A stretch of 64,000 nucleotides of DNA from an uncultured Clostridia bacterium (GCA_934792465.1 CAKVOK010000003.1:39627-103626), one strand, 5' to 3'. Shown: positions 33,794 to 45,600, numbered from the stretch's first letter. Notes: generated by a model from the letters alone, not told the origin. Program-made: numbers and translations.

Positions 33794-34651
33794 ATGAATG
33801 AAGAAAAAAGCAGCATAGCGGAAAAATTCGTTATGTATACCATACTTGCAATTATGCTTGCATTTGTTGTTTTTCCGCTTGTTTATGTCATAGCCTCATC
33901 TTTTAAAACAAATGTTGAAATTATGGCAAATCCGGAAAGAATATTCCCTAAAGAATGGACTTTTGATAATTATATAGCTGCATGGAACTCGGATTCTCTG
34001 AATGTAGGCAGAATGCTTTTTAACAGTATTTGGTTCACGGTGGGTTCTGTTATAGTAACTCTTATAACCTCATCGGTAAGCGGATATGTTTTTGCACGCG
34101 GGGAATTCAAACTGAAAAAAACCATGTTTGTGGTTTTTTCATCCCTTATGTTTATAAACCTCGGTTCAATAACGATTTATCCTCAGTTTGAGGTGCTTTC
34201 GTTACTTAACCTTAATAAATCTCTTATGGGGCTTCTTGTAATGACATGCTTCGGTATACCTATAGTAAATATGTATCTTATAAAAGGCTTTGTTGATTCG
34301 CTGCCTAAGGATATGGACGAATCGGCAAAAATAGACGGCTGTACTTTTACAGGCATATTTGTAAGAATAATATTACCGTTGCTAAAGCCTATACTTGCAA
34401 CAATAACAGTACTTACATTCAATTCGTCATGGAACAGCTATATTATGCCTGCAATGTTTACAATGTCTGCTCCCGAACAGCAAACGCTCATTGTCGGTAT
34501 TATGGCACTCAAAAACTCCGGTCAGGGGGCGTCGCAGTGGAATCTGATGCTTGCGGGAACAGTTATTGCGATAATACCGGTTTTATTTGTGTTTGCGGTT
34601 GCAAATAAATATTTCGTTTCAGGCCTTGCGGAAGGTGCTGTTAAAGGATAA
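33794..34651 (+). CDS. Sugar ABC transporter permease, second (MalG-like)
   Basis: Six membrane segments (MYTILAIMLAFVVFPLVYVI first), the usual NSIWFTVGSVIVTLITSSVS segment, and an EAA loop DESAKIDGCTFTGIFVRIIL near residues 175-194. This is the normal MalG/UgpE size. AAGGAGGG sits 8 bases before ATG 33794. It starts 14 bases after the first permease and ends 16 bases before the first discoidin/SLH/propeller gene. That gene has its own strong ribosome site and no visible promoter, so transport and surface binding or digestion are likely expressed together. Confidence 0.92.
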   Translation: MNEEKSSIAEKFVMYTILAIMLAFVVFPLVYVIASSFKTNVEIMANPERIFPKEWTFDNYIAAWNSDSLNVGRMLFNSIWFTVGSVIVTLITSSVSGYVFARGEFKLKKTMFVVFSSLMFINLGSITIYPQFEVLSLLNLNKSLMGLLVMTCFGIPIVNMYLIKGFVDSLPKDMDESAKIDGCTFTGIFVRIILPLLKPILATITVLTFNSSWNSYIMPAMFTMSAPEQQTLIVGIMALKNSGQGASQWNLMLAGTVIAIIPVLFVFAVANKYFVSGLAEGAVKG

Positions 34652-34667
34652 AAATCAGGAGGTAACT

Positions 34668-37600
34668 ATGAAAAGCAGAATTAAAAGACTTTTGTCGATT
34701 GCGGCGGCAGTTTCGGTTGCCGTAAGTTCGACTGCTTTTACGGTAAACGCAGATACGTTTACAAAGAAAGTAACGGATTTTATACCGTCGGAAAACACAA
34801 TAAATATGTTAACAGCAACAAACGCTTCCTTTGAGATTGTAGCATCAAACGGACTCGGAGATGACGGCTACAGAGCATTGGACGGCAATATTACAACAAA
34901 AGCAGGTATAAAAGAATATAACGGCATACCGATTTTTAATATAAAAGGAGAAACCGGCAGTGATTACATTATGCTCCTTACTGTTTCGGCAAATGAAGTT
35001 CTTCCGATGGAAAGAGTAAAAATGAATTATGAATATGCCAACGTATTTGTTGATCAGTTCAGAATGAGTACGGGCGGCATGATGTATCTTGGAAAACCTA
35101 CAATTCCTTGGCTTGAAGGCGTGGATATTTTTGTTTCACAAAACGGTAAAGACGACTGGGAAAAGGTTTTTGCGGCGGAAACGATGGAAGGAGAACTGAA
35201 AACAGAAAAACGCAAAGAGGAAATCTGGGATCCGAGCGAAGGACTGCGTACATATTACGATTTTAAACTTGATAAGAAAGTTACGGCAAAATATCTGCGT
35301 ATCGGTGTAAAGGGGGTTGAACCATGGCTCGGCGCCATAAATATTCCCGAAATCGAAATTTACGGCAATCCGTCAAGCGTTGAGGGATACGGTAAAATTA
35401 ACGTAACCTCACCCAAAGAAGTAGAGGCTGAAATATCGGGCAAATCTACGCTCGGAGCCGAATACGGACTTTCCGGAAGCGAAATCACATTAACACTTAC
35501 GCCGGATACAATAACAGATGTTAAAAACGTAACGCTAAACGGTGAAGCATTGCCCGGGAATAACGGTGTATATAAGTTTATAATGCCGAACGGAGAAGTA
35601 AATATCAATGTAGAAGCGGAAATGAAGGAATACGAAAAAGTTCCTCTTAATGCGGAAAGTGCAAGTGTAGCTTACGGTACGGAGGTTGCAAACGGAACCG
35701 TTCCTGTCGTTACATTTAAATTTAATCGCAGAGTAGCTGAAATCACAAAAGACGATGTTTTGGTAAACGGTAAAGAGAACAGCGGTCTTATCCAGCACGC
35801 CTTTACAGATGCGCTTGACGCTGCGGTAATACACGTTGTGCCGTTCAGCGATAAACTGAAAGCAGGAGAAACTTATGAAATATCACTAAAATCCGATATA
35901 AAATCTTTTGCGGGAATGTCTTTTGAAGGAGAAGCAAAGATTTCGTTTACAACGGCTTCGGATTATAATGAAAAAGACCCTTATAACGGTATCGGATATA
36001 TAAGAGGATACGAGGACGGCAGTTTCCGTCCCGAAAATAACGTAACAGTCAAAGAAGCGCTTATTATGGCAAAGCGTATTAATAAAAACGGCGATTACTC
36101 AGGCATAACTGCGGCAGAGGCTGCTGCGAAGCGTATAGACATGGCAGAAATTATCTATATTGTTCAAAACGGTAAGCCGATGGGTACAAAGGACGATATG
36201 TTTGACAGCCTTGTAAAAAGCGGTGTTTTCAAGGGATATGATGACGGCAGTTTCCGTCCGGACGCAAACGTAACGCGTGCGGAAGCTGCGGCACTCTTTA
36301 ACCGTGCATCGGGAAAATCGTCTGCGGAAGAAACGGAAACAACAGTCGAAAATACAGGATTTACGGATGTATCGGGCGATTACTGGGCGGCACGTGAAAT
36401 AAAAACGGCGGCAATGCCCGGAATAAACAGTCAATACGACTGGACGGAAAACAACGAACCGAAAAAGTACGATGTAATGAATGAAAAAGGCAGTATCTGG
36501 AAACAAATCCCGGCAGTATCTCAAAAACTGCGTGATATGGGAGTATCCGGCGGTGAGGGCGGTCAGTGGATGCAGGCTATAGAAGTTGATAACGTTGACG
36601 GTCAGCTTTTGTTCGGCGGCGTCGATATAGCGTCACCGGTTCGCTCAACTGACGGCGGCAAGAATTGGGAAAGAATAGGCAGTGGATTTTTGGCGTCGGG
36701 TACGGTTGATATTAAAATCGACCCGAATAACAAAAACAGAGTTCTCGCTATAGGTTCGTGTTCGGATCAGCCGCTCTGCGGAATTTATTTGTCCGAGGAT
36801 ATGGGAGAAACGTGGCAGCACGTTCATTCATATATATTCAACGGTCAGCGTGACACGAGAAAGCAGCTTGCATGGGATAAATCGAGTTATGATGAAGCAA
36901 TCGGCGGAAGTAAGGTTGCTTACTGGTCGAATATGTATAAAATCGTAGCTCCGAACGAGGGCTTTGACCAGACATGGGTTCAGCCGAAATCGGACAGAGT
37001 GGGCGGACTTTTCAGAACGGACGACGGCGGCAAAACCTGGAATCTTGTAAATTCCGATATGTCGGACTGCGTGCTTGAAGTAAATCCGCTTGACGGAACG
37101 CTCTACGCAGGTAATGAAAGAGGATTCTTCCGTTCGACGGACGGCGGCAAAACCTTTGAGCAAATTTTGTCGGGCGAACCTATTTACGGACTTGACGTAA
37201 TAGAAACAAGACCGAATAATGTATATATAAATGACAATCACGGCGTATTGATTTCGGAAGACTGCGGCAAAACCTTTACAAGAGTTGAAGCAACGGGTTT
37301 CCCGACACGCACGGATTTGAGAGATGTTCGCAACATAACGAGAGATTTGGCGGTAAGCCCGGCAAACCCCGATTATATGCTTGTGGACAGCCGTGATTAT
37401 ATCCATTACAACAACCACAGATATTTCACTCATGACGGCGGTAAAACATGGACGGAAAGCGGTGACGATAAATCGAAGGATTTCTTCTTCCACCACAACC
37501 GTCAGCATCCGTTTGCATGGCATCCGACCGATCCGAACAAGGTATGGTCCTTGGGAGGCGACTGGATAACATCAAGCTCGGACGGCGGCGAAACCTTTAT

Positions 37601-38639
37601 CTGGGACGCAAACGGATATTGCGGAACACCTCCGGGCGGACGTATTACGTTCAACTTCTATAATCCGGAAATCATGGTTGCCGGAGCGCAGGACTTGCTC
37701 GGCTTGTTCACCAAAAACGGCGGCTATACATGGGAACCGATAGAACCGGAAAGCGGCGGCGGATTCGGCTGTTCATACGGTGCGGTTGCGTTGGATGAAA
37801 ATACAATTGTTGCTGCCATAGCAGACGGCTGGTATGCCGGACGTACCTTGAGAGTAAGCAAGGACGGCGGAAAAACTTTCGGCGGTCCGGGGCTTGAACT
37901 CAAACACGGTCTTGCAAGACGTGCAACATCTTTCTATATTTCGCCGAAAAGCCCTTATACGGTTTTTGCCGGAGAATACGTAAGCCACGACAGAGGTGAT
38001 ACGTGGAAGGAAATGACAGGATGCGATTTTGTTATGGATTGCAACAACTATCATAATAAAGAAGTTTGGGGTCTTAATGACGAAATTATTGTAGTATCTT
38101 ATGATGACGGCGATACATGGTACAATTTCTCCGAGCAGAAAATAGACGATTATCTGGTAGAGCTCAATGCGTCGAGCGAATATAACACAGGCTCGGGAAA
38201 ACATTGCTGGGATCTTAAATACGACGGTGTAAACGATATAGTTTATTATATCCCCGGTAACGTAATGCACGGCTCAAACTTTGTAAAGATAGAGAACAAC
38301 ACACATTACAACTTAGGTGCAAACGTTAATATTCAGGCGGAAACAGGCGACCATTATATGCATAAAATCGCCATAGACCCAAGATACCCGGATATTGTTT
38401 ATGTAGGAACATACGGTACCTGCAGCTTTAAGAGCAACGTAGGCGTTCAGCGCTCGTGTGACGGAGGGAAAACATTCCAAACCTTAACACCGCGCATGGA
38501 TCCGAGCACGATAGTATTCGACGGCCCGAACGCCGGCAACGGAGTTGAAACAATTATAGTTCACCCGAAAACGGGGGAACTCTGGTTATGGTCATCAGGC
38601 GAGGGAATCTGGACATTCCCGGCACCTTATGAAGATTAG
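34668..38639 (+). CDS. Surface protein: discoidin-like, Ig-like, internal SLH block, BNR/VPS10-type propeller (paralogue 1)
   Basis: ATG 34668 follows AGGAGGT. Signal peptide to about residue 30 (TAFTVNADT). Residues 35-235 form a discoidin/F5-8C-like domain (ending PWLGAINIPEIEIYG). Residues 240-330 and 330-430 are Ig-like domains. Two complete SLH repeats follow (GYIRGYEDGSFRPENNVT about 440; FKGYDDGSFRPDANVTRAE about 515), then the front half of a third (FTDVSGDYWAAREIKTA about 565). The remaining 740 residues are a large beta-propeller with about twelve Asp-box motifs (STDGGKNW, TDDGGKTW, SSDGGETF and others), as in GH74 and sortilin/VPS10 folds. A conserved core includes HNRQHPFAWHPTD and GYCGTPPGGR. 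SLH binding to cell-wall polymers would place the propeller on the surface. Whether it is an enzyme (xyloglucanase-like) or a binding protein cannot be settled here. Confidence 0.82.
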   Translation: MKSRIKRLLSIAAAVSVAVSSTAFTVNADTFTKKVTDFIPSENTINMLTATNASFEIVASNGLGDDGYRALDGNITTKAGIKEYNGIPIFNIKGETGSDYIMLLTVSANEVLPMERVKMNYEYANVFVDQFRMSTGGMMYLGKPTIPWLEGVDIFVSQNGKDDWEKVFAAETMEGELKTEKRKEEIWDPSEGLRTYYDFKLDKKVTAKYLRIGVKGVEPWLGAINIPEIEIYGNPSSVEGYGKINVTSPKEVEAEISGKSTLGAEYGLSGSEITLTLTPDTITDVKNVTLNGEALPGNNGVYKFIMPNGEVNINVEAEMKEYEKVPLNAESASVAYGTEVANGTVPVVTFKFNRRVAEITKDDVLVNGKENSGLIQHAFTDALDAAVIHVVPFSDKLKAGETYEISLKSDIKSFAGMSFEGEAKISFTTASDYNEKDPYNGIGYIRGYEDGSFRPENNVTVKEALIMAKRINKNGDYSGITAAEAAAKRIDMAEIIYIVQNGKPMGTKDDMFDSLVKSGVFKGYDDGSFRPDANVTRAEAAALFNRASGKSSAEETETTVENTGFTDVSGDYWAAREIKTAAMPGINSQYDWTENNEPKKYDVMNEKGSIWKQIPAVSQKLRDMGVSGGEGGQWMQAIEVDNVDGQLLFGGVDIASPVRSTDGGKNWERIGSGFLASGTVDIKIDPNNKNRVLAIGSCSDQPLCGIYLSEDMGETWQHVHSYIFNGQRDTRKQLAWDKSSYDEAIGGSKVAYWSNMYKIVAPNEGFDQTWVQPKSDRVGGLFRTDDGGKTWNLVNSDMSDCVLEVNPLDGTLYAGNERGFFRSTDGGKTFEQILSGEPIYGLDVIETRPNNVYINDNHGVLISEDCGKTFTRVEATGFPTRTDLRDVRNITRDLAVSPANPDYMLVDSRDYIHYNNHRYFTHDGGKTWTESGDDKSKDFFFHHNRQHPFAWHPTDPNKVWSLGGDWITSSSDGGETFIWDANGYCGTPPGGRITFNFYNPEIMVAGAQDLLGLFTKNGGYTWEPIEPESGGGFGCSYGAVALDENTIVAAIADGWYAGRTLRVSKDGGKTFGGPGLELKHGLARRATSFYISPKSPYTVFAGEYVSHDRGDTWKEMTGCDFVMDCNNYHNKEVWGLNDEIIVVSYDDGDTWYNFSEQKIDDYLVELNASSEYNTGSGKHCWDLKYDGVNDIVYYIPGNVMHGSNFVKIENNTHYNLGANVNIQAETGDHYMHKIAIDPRYPDIVYVGTYGTCSFKSNVGVQRSCDGGKTFQTLTPRMDPSTIVFDGPNAGNGVETIIVHPKTGELWLWSSGEGIWTFPAPYED

Positions 38640-38649
38640 GAGGAGCTAT

Positions 38650-41600
38650 ATGAGAAATAATGTCAGAAAAATTCTCTCCGCAGTTCTGGCAGCAACGGTT
38701 GCCGCGGCTGCCATACCCGGATTTGCCGCACCGGCAAAATCCGCGGTGACGCCTTTTATACAAAACAGCGGAACAATAAATGTTTTAACAGGTTCAAACG
38801 CAAAGTTCGAAATGCTGACATCTGCCGGCACCATAGACGGAGCGGAAGCCATAGACGGCGACATCATTACCCGAGCGACAACGGGACGTTATAACGGAAT
38901 ACCGATTTTCAATTTAAATGGCGAATCGGGCAGCGATTATATTATCCTTATGACGGTGGAAGCAAACGAGAGCCTGCCCATAGAGCAGATAAAGATGAAC
39001 TACGAGTTCGGTCAGACGCTTGCCGGCGGTCAGTATTACGGCAACGGCGGAGGTATGTATCTCAATAAAGCCGTAATTCCGTGGGCGGAGGGCTTTTCAA
39101 TCCATGCGAGCAATGACGGCAAAATATGGGAAAAGGTTTATTCCGCCGATACGCTCGAGGGAAAGCTTTTGACGGAAAAAAGACCCGAAACTCTTTGGGA
39201 CCCGACAGACGGCAAGCGTACTTATTACGATTTCAAGCTTGATAAAGCGGTTACGGCAAAATACATTCGCTTTGCGATAAGTGAAATGAAGCCGTGGCTC
39301 GGTGCAATAAATATCCCTGAAATTGAATTTTACGGCAAGCCCGAAAACGTGCAAGGTTACAATGCAATAAACGTAACGGCACCCGAATGTGCGGAAACTG
39401 AAATCGCCGGTGCTTATACACTGGGCGAAAAATTCGGGAAAATCGGCAGTGATATTACACTAACGGTGATACCCGATGAGGTTTCGCAGGTTAACGGAGT
39501 GACGGTAAACGGCGAAAGTGTATCGGGCAAAAACGGAGTTTATACTTTTAAAATGCCGAAAACCGAGGCAGACATTAATGTAGATGCAGGCATTAAGGAC
39601 AGTGAGAACGTACCTCTTACAATGGAAAGCGCATCTGTTGCATACGGCAGCGAGGTAAAAAAAGGTGTTGTGCCTGTTGTAACGTTTACATTTAACAATA
39701 TGCTGAAGGCTATATCAAAAGATGATATTTTGGTAAACGGCAAAGAAAACAGCGGGTTAATCCAGCAGGCATTTTTAGACGCAAAAGACAATAAAAGACT
39801 TCATATAGCACCGTATTCCGATAAGCTTGAAGCGGGGAAAACCTATGAAATTTCGTTGAAAAAGGATGTAAAATCAAAAGCGGGCATGGCACTTGACGGA
39901 GAAGCAAAAATTTCCTTTACAACATCGCTTGATTATCATGAACAGGATAATTACACGGGTATCGGATATATTCAAGGCTATGAAGACGGAACTTTTCGTC
40001 CGGAAAATGATGTAACTCTTGAAGAAGCTCTTATTATGGCAAAGCGTTTGAACGGTGAAGCGGATTATTCAGCGGTTAAATCAGGCAATGAAGCGGCAAA
40101 GCGTATAGATATGGGCAAAATTATTTATATAATGAAGAACGGAAAATCCTTATCAGATGAAAAAGGTATGTTTGCTTCATTAATCAATGAGGGTATAATA
40201 GAGGGCTATGAGGATGGCACCTTCCGCGAAAATGCAAATGTGACGCGTGCGGAGGCAACGGCACTTTTCAACCGCGCTTCGGGACAGAGTCCCGTTAAAG
40301 CAGAGAACGAAGAAAAAACAGAAATTAATGTTGAAAACACAGGTTTTGCGGATGTACCGGGCGATTATTGGGCAGCGAAAGAAATTAAAACGGCGGCAAA
40401 GCCCGGCATAAACGGAACTTACACATGGAACATCGGCAACGAACCGAAAGAATACGATGTAATGAACAAAAAAGGCAGCGAGTGGAAACAAATCCCGGCA
40501 GTATCTCAAAAGCTGCGTGATATGGGAGTATCCGGCGGCGAAGGCGGTCAGTGGATGCAGGCAATCGAAGTTGATAATGTTGACGGTCAGCTTTTGTTCG
40601 GCGGCGTTGATATTGCAACTCCCGTTCGTTCGACAGACGGCGGCAAGACGTGGACGAGAGCGGGCGCAGGCATAATGGCTACCGGTGCTGTGGATATAAA
40701 AATCGACCCGAACAATAAAAACCGTGTGATTTTGGTAGGCTCGTGTTCGGATTCTCCGGTAACCGGCGTATATCTCTCCGAGAATATGGGCGACAGCTGG
40801 GAACAGGTGGTGTCCTACGGCTTCAACGGTCAGCGTGATACGAGGAAGCAGCTCGCATGGGACAAATCAAGCTATGACGAAACAATCGGCGGCAGCAAAA
40901 TTGCTTACTGGTCGAATATGTATAAAATAGTTGCCGGAAACGAAAGCTCCAGTCAGGACGCTTACATGGCGGATAAATGGGTAAAACCCACCTCTGACAG
41001 AGTAGGCGGACTGTATAAGACGGAGGACGGCGGCAAAACATGGTTTTTGGTAAACTCCGATATGTCCGACTGCGTACTCGAGGTAAACCCTGTTGACGGA
41101 ACGCTTTATGCGGGGAATGAACGAGGATTCTTCCGTTCGGAAGACGGGGGCAAAAGCTTTGAACAAATTTTATCCGGCGAACCGATTTACGGACTTGACG
41201 TAATAGAAACAAGACCGAATAATGTTTATATTAACGATAATCACGGCGTTTTAATATCGGAAGACGGGGGTAAAACCTTTAAGCGGGTTGAAGCAACAGG
41301 CTTCCCGACACGTGACAGCTTAGCGGATGTTCGTATAATTACCCGTGATTTGGCGGTAAGCCCGGCAAACCCCGATTATATGCTTGTAGATAAGCGTGAT
41401 TATTTTGTATATAAAAATATCCGTTATTTTACGCATGACGGAGGAAAAACATGGACAGAATGCGGAGATGATAAATCTAAAGATTTCTTCTTTAACCACA
41501 ACCGTCAGCATCCGTTCGCATGGCATCCCACAGACGCAAATAAAGTTTGGTCTTTGGGCGGCGACTGGATAACCTCCAGCTCGGACGGCGGCGAAACCTT

Positions 41601-42651
41601 TATCTGGGACGCAAACGGATATTGCGGAACACCTCCGGGCGGAAGATTTAACTTTAATCCATACAATCCGGAACTGATTTTTGCGGGGGCACAGGACTTG
41701 CTCGGTTTGTACAGTCAGAATAACGGATATACATGGGAACCCGTAAAGCCCGAAAACGGCGGCGGCTTCGGTTGTTCGTACGGTTCGCTTGCATTAGATG
41801 AAAATCTTCTTATTGCCGCTATTGCAGACGGCTGGTACGACGGACGTGTACTTAAAGTAAGCCACGACGGCGGAAAATCTTTCGGAGAACCGAACTTGCC
41901 GTTAAAGGACGGTCTGAACAGACGTTCAACATCGTTTTGGGTATCGGCAAGCGATCCTAAGACAATTTTTGCAGGCGAATACGTGAGTCACGACAGGAGT
42001 TCCACATGGAAAGAGATGAGCGGATGCAATGTTGTTATGGCAATTAACTATTACCATAACAAGGAGGCATACGGTATTCTCATAGAGGAAGAAGAAACAA
42101 TAACCGTGTCTTACGATAACGGCGATACATGGTATAATTACTGTGAAATATTAAATGACGACCAGATGGCACACGATAATGTGGATAACCCGTGGTCAAG
42201 AGGCGAGGGTCAGATGTGCTGGGACGTTGAGTATGACGGTATCAATAATATTTTATATTATGTTCCGGGTAACGTATATTGCGGAACAAACCTAATAAAA
42301 GCGGAAGACAATATTCAAGTGAATATTGGTATAAATGTAAATCCTCAGGAAGTTGCAGGCGACTACTATATGCACGTTATGGCAATAGATCCGAGGTATC
42401 CCGATATACTGTACGTAGGTACATACGGCAGCGGTAACTATAAATCTCAGGTAGGCGTTCAGCGTTCGTGTGACGGCGGCGAATCTTTCCAAACGCTCAC
42501 GTGTTCGACAGACTCAAGCTCTGTGGTTCATACGGGACCTACGGCAGGCATGGGAGCGGAAACTCTTGTTGTTCATCCGGAAACGGGCGACTTGTGGCTG
42601 TGGTCATCGGCAGAGGGAATATGGACATTCCCGGCACCTTACGAAAACTAA
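38650..42651 (+). CDS. Surface protein: discoidin-like, Ig-like, internal SLH block, BNR/VPS10-type propeller (paralogue 2)
   Basis: Close paralogue of the preceding gene with the same order of domains. AGGAGGAG overlaps the previous TAG, with ATG at 38650. Signal peptide MRNNVRKILSAVLAATVAAA. Discoidin-like domain to about residue 235, Ig-like domains to 430, SLH repeats at about 440 (GYIQGYEDGTFRPENDVT) and 515 (IEGYEDGTFRENANVTRAE), and a partial third. The propeller runs from about residue 585 to the end (FPAPYEN). The propeller is much more conserved between the two than the N-terminal domains, at both DNA and protein level. There is no gap between the genes, so this is a tandem duplication in an operon. 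Some propeller loops differ (QDAYMADKWVKPTS here), which may alter the ligand. Confidence 0.82.
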   Translation: MRNNVRKILSAVLAATVAAAAIPGFAAPAKSAVTPFIQNSGTINVLTGSNAKFEMLTSAGTIDGAEAIDGDIITRATTGRYNGIPIFNLNGESGSDYIILMTVEANESLPIEQIKMNYEFGQTLAGGQYYGNGGGMYLNKAVIPWAEGFSIHASNDGKIWEKVYSADTLEGKLLTEKRPETLWDPTDGKRTYYDFKLDKAVTAKYIRFAISEMKPWLGAINIPEIEFYGKPENVQGYNAINVTAPECAETEIAGAYTLGEKFGKIGSDITLTVIPDEVSQVNGVTVNGESVSGKNGVYTFKMPKTEADINVDAGIKDSENVPLTMESASVAYGSEVKKGVVPVVTFTFNNMLKAISKDDILVNGKENSGLIQQAFLDAKDNKRLHIAPYSDKLEAGKTYEISLKKDVKSKAGMALDGEAKISFTTSLDYHEQDNYTGIGYIQGYEDGTFRPENDVTLEEALIMAKRLNGEADYSAVKSGNEAAKRIDMGKIIYIMKNGKSLSDEKGMFASLINEGIIEGYEDGTFRENANVTRAEATALFNRASGQSPVKAENEEKTEINVENTGFADVPGDYWAAKEIKTAAKPGINGTYTWNIGNEPKEYDVMNKKGSEWKQIPAVSQKLRDMGVSGGEGGQWMQAIEVDNVDGQLLFGGVDIATPVRSTDGGKTWTRAGAGIMATGAVDIKIDPNNKNRVILVGSCSDSPVTGVYLSENMGDSWEQVVSYGFNGQRDTRKQLAWDKSSYDETIGGSKIAYWSNMYKIVAGNESSSQDAYMADKWVKPTSDRVGGLYKTEDGGKTWFLVNSDMSDCVLEVNPVDGTLYAGNERGFFRSEDGGKSFEQILSGEPIYGLDVIETRPNNVYINDNHGVLISEDGGKTFKRVEATGFPTRDSLADVRIITRDLAVSPANPDYMLVDKRDYFVYKNIRYFTHDGGKTWTECGDDKSKDFFFNHNRQHPFAWHPTDANKVWSLGGDWITSSSDGGETFIWDANGYCGTPPGGRFNFNPYNPELIFAGAQDLLGLYSQNNGYTWEPVKPENGGGFGCSYGSLALDENLLIAAIADGWYDGRVLKVSHDGGKSFGEPNLPLKDGLNRRSTSFWVSASDPKTIFAGEYVSHDRSSTWKEMSGCNVVMAINYYHNKEAYGILIEEEETITVSYDNGDTWYNYCEILNDDQMAHDNVDNPWSRGEGQMCWDVEYDGINNILYYVPGNVYCGTNLIKAEDNIQVNIGINVNPQEVAGDYYMHVMAIDPRYPDILYVGTYGSGNYKSQVGVQRSCDGGESFQTLTCSTDSSSVVHTGPTAGMGAETLVVHPETGDLWLWSSAEGIWTFPAPYEN

Positions 42652-42688
42652 ACGGCATAAATATATAAAATTTTGGAAGGAGAAAAAA

Positions 42689-45600
42689 ATGAGAAAAATT
42701 ATATGCTCGATTTTGACCCTGGTAATGATTTTAAGCACGGTATGCGTAAACACCGTATCGGCTGCGGAAACAGTCAACATAGGTACAGCGGCGGAACTGA
42801 TAAGTGCGGCTGCGGCGATTAATGCGTCATCAAACGGCGGTGAGGGAACTACATACAATCTGACGGCAGACATAAACTTGGGCGGCGCTCTTTGGTCTAC
42901 TATCATAGGCAGTGAGGCAAAACCGTTCAAAGGCACATTTGACGGCAACGGTCACGTTATTACAAATTACAAATTCAACTGTACGGAGAATTCCGGTGTA
43001 TATTACGGCTTGTTCGGAGTTGTCGGCGGCAACGGTCACATCACATGCTTGGGTGTGGAAAAGGTTTCCGCAAATATTCCCGCGGCTTGGTGCTATCCGG
43101 ACGGCTACGGCGCTATTGCCGGAAAGCTTACGGACAATGCGAAAATCTCGGAATGTTACGCAAAGAAAATATCTTTGAGCCTGAGCCACGGAAACGGTAC
43201 AAACGGCAACTTTGAGGCTGCCGGTGCCATTGCGGCAATTGCGGAGGGCAGCGGCGTTACGGTTGAAAGCTGCTATTCAACAGGTTCGATTTTCAACGAA
43301 GCGGAAGCAAACTACGATGCAGGTATTGTAGGTATGCTTTTATCATGGAACAAAATAGACAAATGCTATTCGGATTCTACTATCGGCAGAATAGGAAAAA
43401 CGGATTATCCGAGCAGATATAACGAGGGGACAATTTCAAATTGTTATTACGTGGCGAACGCACCCTGGCCGGCGGGCGATTACGTAGGCGAAAAAACGGC
43501 GGCAGGCGACCTTGCGTCTAAGATTTCAAACCTCGGCAGCGCCTTTGTTTCGATAAGCGGCGCAGCTCCTATCCTTAAATGGGAACAGGGCAGAACATTG
43601 CTTTCGGGCAGCGGTACGGCGTCAGACCCATATCTTGTTTCAACATCGGAGGATCTGGAAAATGTTGCAGCGTTCGGTACGGCGGAAAATCTTTATTTCA
43701 GACTTGAAAACAACATTGATTTAAACGGTGCTGTTTGGAACGGATTTATCGGAACGGACGCAAGTCCTTTCAAGGGAAAATTCGACGGTAACGGCAAAAT
43801 AATAAGCAATTTCATATTAAATCCTCTCGGTGGTATGAGCAGCGGATTGTTCGGTGTTATCGGCGGAAATGCGGAAATACACGATTTGGGTGTTAAAGAC
43901 GTTTATGTCGAACAGCTCATAGACGGCTGGGAAGTTATAGCCGGCGGTATGGTCGGAAAAGTTACGGACAAGGCAAAAATCACAAGCTGCTTCGTAAAAG
44001 ATATTGAAATGATAGGAACATTTACGGAGGGCGGCGAGAGATTTGCATACGGCGGCGGATTGGCAGGTCAGCTGAAAGGCAGCGGTGCGGAAATCAAAAA
44101 CTGCTATGTTCTGAATTGGTCGAGCAACGGCAAAATCAATAACGATTCGGCACTTGTCGGCGGAACGCTCAGCGGTGAAGATAAAATAACAAATTGCTAT
44201 GCCAACGCAATGATTACAATATATCTGAACGCAACGTCACCGGACAGCGTTATTACAAATACATATTATTCATATACAGGAGCTCTCCCGTGGCCGTATG
44301 CGGGCAGTCAGGGCAACCAGGGCAGTGCATATTGGTACGGATATGCCGGAACAAGAGTGGAGGATTCCGAGCTTAAGGCATTGGCACCGACTTTGGGTGC
44401 AGGCTTTGCGGCAGACACGGGACGTGTCAATTCGGGTTATCCCTTGCTTTCGTGGGAAGAAAAGGGCGAAATATCCGAAATGGTCGGCGATGGCTCACAG
44501 GCTAATCCGTATAAGATTTCAAACGTATATCATTTAGCGATTGTTTCCGAAATGACGGAAACGGACGGCAAGTATTTTGAACTTACAAACGATATAGATT
44601 TTGGCGGCAGTGTATGGAGTGAAACTGTAGGAACGGCAAACTCTCCGTTTAAAGGCAGCTTCAACGGTAACGGCTATGCATTCAAAAATTACAAGGTTAA
44701 TGCCGTACCGAATATGGCAAAAGGTATTTTCGGAGTTGTCGGCGGCAATGCCGTAATTGAAAAGACAGGAACTATAGGTTCTTCGGCAGAGCTTAGCATT
44801 GATGGCTGGGAAACGGCTTACGGCGCTCTCATAGGCAGACTTACTGACAATGCAAGGGTTTCGGAATGTTACAGCAGAAAAGCGTATATCAAAACAAATT
44901 ACGGCGGCGGCAGATTTAAATTCGGCGGCGGTCTTATAGGAACTATAGATTCGGCAGCGGCAATGGTTACAAACTGCTATTCCGTAGGCAGCGAATTTGT
45001 AGGCGATATTGATAACGATGCCGGTTTGGTCGGCGGTGTTATATCGGTAGACCCGGTAATCACAAACTGCTACACAGATATGTATCTTGTAAGATTCGGC
45101 AAGGGCATGGGCAAGAACACAACGAATTGCTATTACGTTGCGGACGCTCCGTGGCCGGGAACAAACCCGACCGATTCCGCAGGCTGGTATGCCGGAACAA
45201 AGGTAGACGAATATACCATGAAAAACAAAGCGGCAGATTTGGGCAGCGCATATGTAAGGGATATCACGGCGGAAAACAGCGGATATCCGATATTTACGTG
45301 GCAGGCGAAATCGGCTGAGATTGAGGGCGAGGGAACATATGCAAATCCGTTCCTTATCAAGTCAAAGGCAGATTTGGCATATGCGTCGATAAATACAAAT
45401 ACAGAGGGTATATATTACAGACTGGAAAATGATATTGATTTGGGCGGCGAAGTATGGGCAACGTATTTCGGTGCGCTGGAAACAATACCGTTCAAGGGAG
45501 ATTTTGACGGCAACGGTCATGTAATAAGAAATTACAATATAGAATTGAACTCGGATATTTCGGCGGGCTTGTTCGCTTATGTGAGCGGAGAGGCGTATAT

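Noticed and set aside
34668..38639. Sialidase call for the propeller proteins because of Asp boxes
   Set aside because: Asp boxes are structural and occur in many propellers. The sialidase Arg triad and FRIP motif are not seen, and GH74/VPS10-type folds fit the number and spacing better.
42470..42688. Longer start for the second GLUG/SGNH gene
   Set aside because: The extension overlaps the end of the propeller gene at 38650-42651, lacks a ribosome site, and the signal peptide begins at 42689.
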